From contig NW_020654810.1 of assembly GCF_003589595.1 (NCBI RefSeq), forward strand, positions 8,767,084-8,831,083: DNA of 64,000 nucleotides, in the 5' to 3' direction. The position numbers were made by a program, and so were the translations under genes. The stretch comes from Hyposmocoma kahamanoa. Taxonomy: Eukaryota > Arthropoda > Insecta > Lepidoptera > Cosmopterigidae. Shown here piece by piece: positions 25,601 to 37,600 of this stretch (its first letter is position 1; each line of letters begins with the position of its first letter). The notes below the pieces were generated by a model that saw nothing but the letters and a program-made list of their open reading frames with translations, made no database searches and was not told where the DNA came from.

Positions 25601-28600
25601 TGATGCAGCAAGCTATTAGCCTTAAGTGAAGCCTGAAAATCAGAAATGCTAATGTCCACTTGCACTAAACTTAAGTATGTCTTAAACCAATGCTTAAATT
25701 GATAAGACACTCTTAAACCAATGTATTAAGAGTCTCTTTGGCATTGCAATTATTGGTTTAAGACGTACCTAGGTTTAGTGCAAGTGGACATCAGTCTTCA
25801 TCCTTTTTGTCCACACTACTGTTCTTTGGTTTTAATTGTTCAATTTCGACGGCCTCCGTGGTCGAGTGGCTTGCACACCGGTTTTCATGGTGTCGCCATC
25901 TCGGAGGTCCCGGATTCGATCCCCGGCCGGGTCAGAGTAGAAACTAACTTGTCTATATTGTCTCGGGTCTGGGTGTTCATGGTACCGTCGTTGTTTCCGA
26001 TTTCCATAATACAAGTGCTTTAGCTACTTACATTGGTGTTCAGAAGAACGTATGTGATGTTGTCTAATATTTATTTATTATTTATTTGATTGTTCCCTTA
26101 TGTTTCGAGGATAAATAAATGTCATTTTATTTATTATTATTTATTCGTAATGTTGTATTTTTAACTCATTACAGGTACTATTTAAATGAAGGAACGAATG
26201 AAATATTCTTTATTACACATACGTAGAATGTACGGTGGCAACACAGAACAGTATCTTACGTATAAAAATAATAGGTTAAGGTGCGACAGGCGGCCTTTTT
26301 ATAAGTATTAAAAAATATATATTCTTTTTATGTTTATTTAAATTTATTATACTTTTAATTGCGGAATCGTAATAGAGTCATATTTGTACTATTTAAATTT
26401 GAAGATATATATATAACACAAGAAAGCAACAAATACTTTGGATTTATTGCTATGTAGCAAATATTTGTGTATGTATTTACTGTCACAAAACCATCTATCT
26501 ATTCACATAGTATTTTAAATCAATACACTTGTATGCGTTTTGTGAATTTCCATCTTCAGTTTTATGTACACAGGTTGATTTATTCAGACGTGAAATGGAC
26601 TAACTAAAAGAAATCAAATAAAAATCAACTTACTGATAAATGTGTGCAAGCATACTGCAACCACGGTTCCAAAACTTGTAAGAAATGATACGTCGATTTG
26701 ATATTACTGGCGATCTTCCACCAGGTCTGTATAAGTGTTTCGGAAGACTGCTGTCTGTAGTTGTCAGCTGAGCAAAGGTGTTCTCCAAGTGACGTTAGGA
26801 TTTCATTTAGAAGTACTGGAATTTAGGATCTTTATGTAAGTTTCTATTTTAAAACGCATAAGTTAACCATTTAAGGTAATGAGACCTACATTACGACATA
26901 GGACAGCATCAACACATTATTAACAATCATTGACCTAGGTCAATGTTGACAGTTTAAGGAATTATGCAAGATGGCAAAGGGATGATAGTTTAGATAGCAA
27001 AAATGATGACATCAGTGGTCCATTGATTTGAACCGTGGGTGTTGTATAAGAAGGTCCCGATTTCGATTCCCGGTAAGACTAATTTGGTAAATGAACTTTC
27101 TAAGCGGTTTCTGGTCTGGGTGTTCTGGGTACTAACATTAGTATTAAGCGGTTTACAAATTAATAAAAAAAAAAAATATGAATGTTACTTGAAATAAATA
27201 AATAATTATTATATAAAACGTTTATAAATCGGTTGCGTATCACTCGTCTTGGAAACTTTATGGTTTGGTATTTACGTCTTTTCTTCCCCGAAGTATCGAT
27301 ATATTAGTATAGGTATAGATATAGTTACCCATTTTCTCGGCAGAATTCTGCACCATATCCAAAATGATTGACGTCTTTTTGTTAACGTACATAGAATCGA
27401 AGGCCGATACAACACAAGACAGCAACAATTCACTGAAAAAATATCATGGGCATTCAACACGGTAAAATTATTAGTTTGACGCTACATTAAGGGTCGCTAC
27501 TACCTGAAAAATTCAAATTTCGAATTGTCGAATTCAAATTTTTCCGCTACTAATACGGTTCATTTTGATTAGGTCCAGCGGCAGGGACACTGCCTTTATT
27601 TCAGAATTTATTTTTTACAAACGAAATTAAAGCCATTTGAAAAATGTATACCGTATAGTATACGTGTTATATTTAGTTCAGTTGATATTGAAAAGAGATG
27701 AGAGATATATTGATTTGTAAGCATACACAGTAAATACAGTTCAAAAGTTTAAGATTACACTTATAGTTGAACGTGTTGCGCCAGTAACTGGCATACACAG
27801 ATTCTCACATACAGACAGATTCAGATTATTAATCAAATATTATACATTGTTCGCATTTATGACACATAGTCATATTACTTATATAATTAAAATCATATCG
27901 TATTCCATTATAAAATTAATTTTTTTATTTAAATAATTTAATTAAAGAAAAATTATGATTTAATAAAAAAGAGGAACTCATGTCAAAGCAATAAATAAGT
28001 ATAGGGTCGCAGGCTTCAAAATTTAAATGTGAAAAACTCATTTACATTATAAAAACAATTTGTCACAAGCAATTCAAATAGTATTTTCTTAAATCTAGAC
28101 GTAGGTAATATTTTTATATCGTCAGGTAATAATTATATAATTTATTAATAATAATTATAAAATCATTGGTATTATATAATTTATTAATAATAATTATAAA
28201 ATCATTGGTATATGTAAAATACCTATTGAATACAGAATACATTTACCCATCAGGGTAGGCAGAGACCACAGCCTTCCACTTGCTACGATCCTGACACATA
28301 TCACAGTACATTTCTCCAAAATATTTTTACAACACAGAAAAACTGGGATCATAAAGGAAGATTGTAAATACTTGCTTGTTTTCTATTTGTTCACATTCAT
28401 TCAATAATTCTTCGAGTAGACTTAGTTTGCATCTATTGGAGTTTAATGTGCCGAATAATAGCCAATCCACAGCCGGCACGAACAAGCTCAAATATTTATC
28501 CAGTGTTAGTAACTGACCTTCGTATTTTTTGCGCATTATAGGGTGGAATATCTGAAATCAAAGTAATCTCTTTGTAAAAATTGTCGCCTCAAATTAGCGC

Positions 28601-31600
28601 AGAAGCTAATTGTACATTGCATGGCCTGTGGTAGCGATGCGCGATTGTGAATGATTTCATTATTCGGCTTGTGACGGTGCGACCTCCTTACACCGTCATC
28701 TCACCTCTTTGTATCGCCTCTCTCCTCTTGTATCTTATCATTTTTTTTATTTTACTTGTATTTAAATTTTAAATTTGAATTGTTCCATCTTCCTTCACTT
28801 TCTCATTTTGTTTTCGTACCACAGTCACTCCCAGCTCGACCGCCACGACAGTCAGAGCTGTTAATAAGCTAATCACGTGTAATAATTTATAAGTCTACAG
28901 CCTTTATGTATCTATTTCTGTAATTCAGTTTCTCGGCCCATTTAGGGGTAAGTGCCTTAATAATAAAGTGTAGGGAGTGTTTTATACAGTTATACCTGTT
29001 TTTTTTTACATTTACCTTTATATTGTTACAGCCTTTCTTTAAACTTTACTTCTTTAATAAATTTACTAGCCGTGAACTGAACCTGTTCACGGCTAGTTAG
29101 GGTTACAACCCTTTCAGACTCGCTAGTAATTAAATTACTAATCCTAAGCTGAATGACAAATTGGTAATCTACTAATTTTCGTATTCGAATGATCTGAATG
29201 ATTATTCATTACTAATTAGTTTTTTTTTTATAATATTAAGTGACGGGACGAACAAGCCGGGCGTCTGACTGTAAGCTATACGCCCGTAACAGTTGCAGTG
29301 CCACTCAGAGCTTTAAATCGGAACGATCAGAGGGGCACTGCTACTGCGGCCGTCACCCTGAGACATAAGTTGACAAGTCCCATGTGCCTGTAATTTCACC
29401 AGCACCCTTACTCTAGTGCCGGGACGAACAAGTCGTGCGCCTAGTGGTAAGCGACTCGCCTGTCCATAATAGTGCCACTCAGAGCATTAAAACACAAAGA
29501 TCTGAGAAGCACGGCTACTGCGCCCGACATCCTGAGACAAGTTGACAAGTCCTATGTGCCTGTAATTTTACCAGCATCCTTACCTTTCAAAACCGGAACA
29601 CTGTAATGCTGACATTACGGCTTGGCGGCAGAAATAGATAAGGTGGCAGTACTTCTCTGGACGAACTCTTTCACAAGGAACTAACATAAGGGACATATTG
29701 CATAGAAAGTAAAAAATTCAACATTTTACAGGCCCAAAAACTGTAAACAAAATACCTGTTGATATTCTCCAAGAAACTCTTTAAGATTATCATAGAAATA
29801 TTCTTCACTATTCCTATCCAACAACTTGGAAGCGACTCGACATAGGTAAAGTCTTAAATAAATCGCGACCAGCGGGTTACCGATGCCTCTGATCATTTTC
29901 GTCAACCGCGCTATTGCTGGCCTTATTTCATCTTTGTTTATGAAAACGTAGCACTTGAGTAAAGTCATTTCCATGTACAGACGAGGGAGTAGTTCTCTGA
30001 TAGAGGCCATTTTGAACATCCAATTTTGACAGGTTTCTTTTGCTGTTTCAGGCACTGATGAGGAATTTATTTCGAAAATGTTTTTAATATCAACTTTGCT
30101 GTAAAGAAATAATAGACATATTTTGTAAAAATTACAAAAAACCAATGCCATCTTCTTAAGTCAATATCAATTTATTGGCAACAAGCACGGCTATCGCCAA
30201 CATCAGAAACTATGTCTATAAACTTAAAATACATTGCCAGATTTTGCCTAACCACTAATATCGTACATATTGTACAAAATTCCTAGAAACTTCTAGAAGG
30301 TTTTTCACGTCGCAGATAAAAATGTCGTACATTTTTTTGCAACAGTAAACAATACCTGCATATGTATCTGAGTTCATTCGAATAGTTTAAAAGTTGTTTA
30401 TTATAGCTTGTTTTAAACGTCTTTGTACCTTTCATACAATCATTAATCAATGCTTTCATACCTTGTCTGCTTTTAAAAACCGATGTAAGCATTGGCTCCT
30501 ATCTGTACAAAAATCTAGCAACAACTGATCCCCAATTAAAACTCCTAAGCAGCACAAAATTTTAAATTTTAGGTTAAATGTATAAAAAAAATATATAAGG
30601 AGTTCTTAGGTTTTCGCGATTGTTACACAGCAAATGAAATTATTTTTCCGGATTTAAAACGCGTATATTTGTTTTTTCAAACAAACCGACGTTTCGGGCC
30701 TTGTACATGTCCCATAGTCAACCGTGACCTGTAAAGGGCCCGAAACGTCGGTATGTTTGAAAAAACAAATATACGAGATTTAAATCCAGAAAAATAGTTT
30801 CATTTCCTAAAAATATATAAATTTACACGGACAGATATTAAACTTTTACTATTACTAAAGGTAGGTTATTACGCAGAAGACAATCAACGCCTTGCGCGTT
30901 CAGTACAACAACGCGTTCAGGGTTTTATTGGGTTCGCCACGGTACTGCAGCGCATCAGGCACGTTCGCCCACACGGACGGTTTCCATGCTATCCTTAGAA
31001 AGAGAGCTGCCTCATTAATAAGTCGTATCCGTTGCGGCACGAATGAGATTATGCGCGTTGTGGCTGGTAGAGTGGATTGCCCAATCATGCTACATTGCAT
31101 GAAACTGCATTTAAAACCATGTCGATGATTTATTTGATATTTAATTTAATTTGTTTAATTATTCTATGTTTTTAAGTTGCCTTTTGTTTATTTTAATGTG
31201 TGTAAACCTATTGAATTATCTAAGCTAATATTATAACTGTAAAATATGGACTGTAGTTGTTTGAGAATAAATTATTTTTGATTTGATTTTTGATTACTTA
31301 GTGTACACTCCGCATATTAGCTTGGTGCAGCAAGCGAACAGTTAGCTAGGTGAAGACTGAAAATCTGCAATGCTGAGCTTTAAACTTTTTGTCCGCATCA
31401 CTCAATTGTTCTTTTTTTCTATTCGTTTTTTAAGTATAGTGTTCCTTATGTTTTGTGCAGAAATAAATACTTTTTATTTTAATCTCTGACATTCCTGGCA
31501 TTATATTTGTACAGCTATTAAATACGGTATGGTTTCTGATCAAAGCAAAAAGGTGAAGGAACCTACGAAGCAGCGCCAATCTAACACAATCAGAACGTAA

Positions 31601-34600
31601 GCATAGAGCCATCTTGCATTCAAAATAGACATCATCCTTACCCAAAGCTTTTCCCTTTGAGTCGGTCAAACACCAAATTACCAAAAGTATCAAGAATATC
31701 AGTAATCAATACAAATTTGCTTGGATAAAATTGCATTACATTAACATCTGATAATAATTTTGAACACTGTATTCCAATTTTAAATGCTCGCACCCTTTGT
31801 TCGGAGTTCCATGCCTGTAGAAATTTAAAAAGTTACAATATTGCAGAATATTGCTGAAAACACTGCACTACATATGGCAAAGTCCCACACGACGTCAATT
31901 TCAGATGGTAATTCCCCATAATCCTAGTTAGATCTTAATTCATCCCCAAATAATTGTAGCTGTATCTATATTTCAAATGTTAAGTAATAAGAAAATGGCG
32001 GGTTTTTCTAGTTAATAGTTTTAAACAAATTAATTTTTTGTTTACGTATATTACGTTTTCAGTTTCTTAATTATTTGTTACCTTTTTGAGCTGATAGCTC
32101 TATAGCCAATACGTTTAATAAATAATAATAATTAAGCAATGAAAAAATCGTTGTATATTTAAATTAATTAATTTAAATAATTTTGTATATATAAAATGAA
32201 GTGTTCACTTCAACAATTGTTTTAACATTTTATGGACTCACTATACCTTTTTTATTTCATCACCCAACATGTTAATTTTCGTCACGAATTCCTGCTGACT
32301 CAAACCCTGTGTTTTCCGAACAGAGCCTTCCTCAAAATCATCCAATTGTTCCAATCTGTGCTTTACTTTCTCATTTAAATTTGAAACCTGTCTGATTAGG
32401 GCTGAAAATGAACTAACTTAAAAAAACGAACCAAAAATAAACAAAAAAAAAATGGCAAATTAGTGCATGTTGATAAATAATTACGTCAATGAATAAAGAC
32501 AGAGACCTCAATATACTGTGATAACAGTTAATTATTGTAATAATTTACGGTTCAGACATTACTTTGCAGAAAAAAAATGGAAGTAATTTATTTTGGGACT
32601 CCGCGAATACAGAGCAAAGTAGCTAAGCTTGTATTGAATATTTTTTCAAGCAGTTAAGTTACTCTACCTCCCTCTGCGTAAAATGAATAACACAAATGCG
32701 ACTACTATCACAAACACAATCACTAAAATTATAGGGGAGGACTTAAAGGAGAACCTTCCAAATTGTTTTACATATGTGCTACATGCACATATGTAAAACA
32801 ATTTGGAAGGTCCTAAATCATTATTTATTTATTTACTAATCAATTAGTTTTGTTTGCTGCATCCTCAGGAGACGTTCGATTGTTTGTCGCTCAGACAAAA
32901 CGCACCCATTTTGCAAACCTCAACCTTCACTGGGTTAGCAAAGTAATTTACTTCAATTTTTTGAGAAAATGTAAATTTCATAAAATTCATTAATTATTGT
33001 AAAACGATTTCATTGGTATACTAACATATCGACACCAGCAATTCACATTTCGCTAACCCGACTTTTATAAATGTTGCGTTTTAATGCCATATTATTTAGC
33101 TAATTTAAATTAAATTCAAACTTAAGAAAATAATACAAAAATTGATAAATATATTTTATAATCTATGATGAATAACTTGTAGTAAAAAATTCTTGATATA
33201 TGTTTGAAAATTAAAAACACATCGCAAGTTATCGCAAAAGGTGCAATTTTTAAATTAACCTAGTGTTAATTGCTGGTGTCGAAATAAAAATTAAAAAATA
33301 AACACTGATGCAATTGAAAAATTTTTAAATTTTTGATACAAAAATTTTTATATTATGATAATTCATACTTTTTTCACCACCCGGTAGAAAACTACTAACA
33401 ATAGTCAGCTTTTCTCCAGTAGTGTATTTGTTAAGTATTGCAGTCTTTCTAGAGGACCAAGCTTTGGAGTAGTTCACTGACATATCTGTCACTGCAAGGG
33501 CACATATGTCCTGTAAATAAATTTTTTAGCATTTAACTTTCTCGCATGTCAATAAAATTGTACTAAATCATTTAATGGAAAATGAATCTATTTTTCGGTT
33601 CTAAATCGCGTATATTTGTTTTCTCTGAAAGTGCTATCACGGCTGACTGATGACGATTTGTTAGAAAAAAACAAATATACGCAATTTAGATCAGAAAAAA
33701 TAGTTTAATTTCAATGTTTAGCAACTTCGAAAACCTAAGAAATCATATTATCTATCTTTTATAATAACAAAAATACAAAGAGAATTTCTCGAAATTTTTG
33801 AGAGCTTTTTCATAATCCTATGTAATTTAATATACTGGATTATTTGTAAAATACTAACCACCTCGTAGGACAGTATATTACTAACATCATAAACAATAAC
33901 TTTTGTTCCATGACTTTTTACCAAAAATAAACTTTTAAGTTTCTGTTGTAGTATCTGACACTTTTTAGTTCAAACGACGACTCGCGCCCGCGCTCCTGTG
34001 GTTTGCATAGAGTTATCACCGTTTAATGAGATGTATTTCAATATTTACATTTTTATAAGAAAATAAAATGTAACGAATTGTTAAAAGTCATGGAACGGTT
34101 GTCCTTTATGATGGTAGTACTACAAATAACCCTGACTTGTAATTTTCATAAACTAAGTAGAAACTGTTTTTTAGCCTATAATGCTGATTAACAAGAATAG
34201 GTAAAAGCGAGTGTGTGAATATGAAGGTAATGTGATGTGAAGTCAGCCTGCAAAATATACAATCTACTTTTTGCATTTCAGTAACTTAGTGCTTTAAGAT
34301 ATGAGTTTGAAAAAGTATGACGACGATTTCTCTTTATATCTTGCTATTTGCCTCCATGCATTGCAAAATATTTAAAATCATCTTGACTTAGGCACCATTT
34401 AGTATCTTTTGTCCATTAATAATTTTTTTCTCTCATCATGTCGATACCATCAATGAACACTACACCAACTTTGTTTCTTTGTCCTTTTCTGTCATTTTTG
34501 TAACAGCCATATTTATTTACTAATATGAGCTCCCTGAATTTTGTGAAAAAAAAATAAAAAACAAAACACAAAGTAAAAACAGAACAGGTCCAAAAATTTA

Positions 34601-37600
34601 CTTAGTGAAGTGTTATTTTTTTATAACATTAAGTGACGGGACCATCGAGTATATAACCAGAAATAGATACGAAATAAGGGCCATATATTCATGGTAACAC
34701 ATTAGCGATACAGCTCTTATAAATATCAACTCTCGTTTCCACTGAAATATAGACAGACCAACTAATGACCTGTGTGTACGTCTCCATATATTCCAAAAAA
34801 TATTCTGTATTTATTGAAATAAAGATAATATCTCTAACAACACTGTGCTGTTCTATTTGGTGGTGTGGAAAAACAGCAAATCATCTAATTACAAAACAAA
34901 CGGAATCACATTTCATCGGTAATTAAATATTAAATATGTAATTTTGCAATTTCGTCCATTATAGAAAAGCTCAAGTTAACTGGTCAATTTGAAGTGAAAC
35001 AGTTGACGACACCCGTCAATTGTTTCGAACTCGGGCTAGTCAATCGGAGCGCTGTTGTCACAGTAACGATATGGCAGAATAGTTTTCAAACAAATTAAAT
35101 GACATTTCATCTCTATTTCAATTTATATACTCGATGGACGGGACGAACAGGTCGTGCGCCTGACGGTAAGCTACACGCCTGTCCATGACAGTTCCAGTGC
35201 CACTCAGAGCTTTAAATTGCAAAGATCTGAGGGGTACTACCACTGCGCCCGTCACGCTGAGACATAAGTTGACAAGTCCCATGTGCCTGTAATTTCATCA
35301 TGTTCATTGGAGGTATGGATGTGTCCTTTCCAACGCCATTTTTGTTGTTTTATCATTTCTGCGACTTTTTTAGTCTTTGACTTGCTTTTAATTATTAGCT
35401 AGTTATACTTTATCTTTCAATTTTATGTTGTATACAAACTTACCTCCTCTAAATTTATCTGTTCAAATCTTAACAATGGGTCGACCTCCTCGAATCCTGA
35501 GCTCCATTTGTTAAGACTTTCCATAAAAGTCTTGCTAGAGCTTTGTTTCTGCAAATTGCGTTGAGTTTTAGATCATTTCAGCTAGACAATCATGTCAACT
35601 ACTAGAGTGGTCTCAAACAAGATATGGGCAGTTCTCATGAAATTTCGAAATTCGTGCTTTTGATTTTTATGAAAATTTTTAGGAAGAATTTGTATTTATT
35701 TTTTGTCAATTTCATAGTACTTGTGTAAATAGTTTTTAATGATATAGTGGTCCCCAAAATAAATTACTCTTAAGACATTGTCTTAGTGCAATCAGAACAT
35801 TTGAGGGCGAATGGGAATGACGGTGAGGGAATAATGAAATCAAAATAAACCAAAAAAAAAGCGATATAAACTTACTTTTAGACTTAATATTTTGGGTAAA
35901 CTTACTGCTACCAATAACTCCTGAATGAGTAATCTCTGAATGAATAATTAACAAACAAAATCAAATGCTTAACTTCTTTATATATGATGTGAAGATATGA
36001 CTGTCAAAAAAAGGTCAAAAATGTAACTTTTAGAATTTTAAATTAAATCTTTTCGTAGTAGAAACTTTTTACACACACAAGTTGAATTTCGTCATTTTGA
36101 AATGTTTACAGCGCTGTTAACTTTCATGAACTTACAAAATGCATTTACCAAAGATTAAAACTGCATTACACAAATCGAATGAAGGTAAAAGTGTGAGGGA
36201 ATGATTATTTTGGTTGGGACATGAATAATAATGCATTCCAAAAATTTATTTATTGTGTTTTTACCACTAGATAGCTTTAATTTTGCAAAAACATATTTTA
36301 TTTCATTGAATGTTTAAAATTTAAAGGTTATTTTTGTTAAATGTGTTGATTTAAAGCACAGAACATGTTTGATTGTGGAACTTGGGACATGGTGAGGGAA
36401 TGATTTTGGGGACATTTTTATATTATTATTTTTTTATTTAAATCGACTAATCAATATTTTATGTAGGCATTAGTAGCAATTGAATTATAATTTGATTTTA
36501 AATATTAATTTTATGGGAAGAATACTATTTTTTAAAAACCTAAAGGGCAAGAATTTCGAGATTTTGTAAGAATTAGCCATATATGATTGCACATTTGTAT
36601 TAGCTTTATAAAGAACATCTAGTGTAAATTTTAATATGAAATTTTGAAAAAGATAACCACAGGCATCTAGTTAGATTCATATTATTCTAATAACAATTTA
36701 GTTATTTTTGACACGAGCGTTTGGCACGAACCAGAGGCGAGGGTCAAGACTCGAGACAAGTGAAAATGACAAATCCGCACGTGTATCAAATGACGTTTTT
36801 TAAAACATTTGTGAAAAAACTACATTGAAAGTAAAATAAAACAGTATATTTTAGGGGCATGTTGTGCAGCGGTCTCCCGTAATACTCACCTCCAGTCATT
36901 ATTAATACTCAATCAGCCATGTTTATAGAAAATATTTTGGTATTTTTAAATGTAACCCGTTGCTTTATAAAACACCTATGCAATTTAAACAAATAAGATG
37001 TTTGTAAGTAAATATAACTTTTAATGACGAATGGCTTACATCACAAAGCACATAAATATTAAATAAATAAATAATCATACTCAAGTCTGCTCAGGATTTG
37101 AGCAGACTTGAGTATGATTTCAAGCACTGGAAATACGACCCTAATGACAAGAACTTGAGTATGATTTTCAGTGCTCACTGTCAACAACATACAAGTCCTG
37201 ACTTGAGTATTGAGTAGAGTTCTGGAATACGACCCTAAGACTTGAAATAACAGTAAATTAAAAAAAAAAATGCAAAAGTAAAAATCACTAGTGCGAAAAA
37301 TCCAACTTTCGGCATGATTTGATGTACGAAAAATACCACGTTTTGAGCAACTGTATTAAAAAATTCATTAGCAACTTACAATTGTAACAGTGTTGATTTT
37401 CAAGGGATGACAGTTTACTTCAAACTTTGGACATTCTTGAGCATCCCGTTTCTCTTTCTTCAATGACGACCTACCAAAGAAGATGGCCAAGTAAAAAGTG
37501 ATAACTTTTAGCGATTAAAAAAATGTACGTAAATATATAAATTGGCATTAAATCAAATTTCTTATAGTTTGGAAATTTATTCAGAGCTTTATGTGAACCA

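Noticed and set aside
28321..28375. GT donor four bases beyond the GC donor of the VPS35L exon
   Set aside because: Using GT at 28371 puts the next exon in a frame that begins with a stop codon and breaks the match to human VPS35L.
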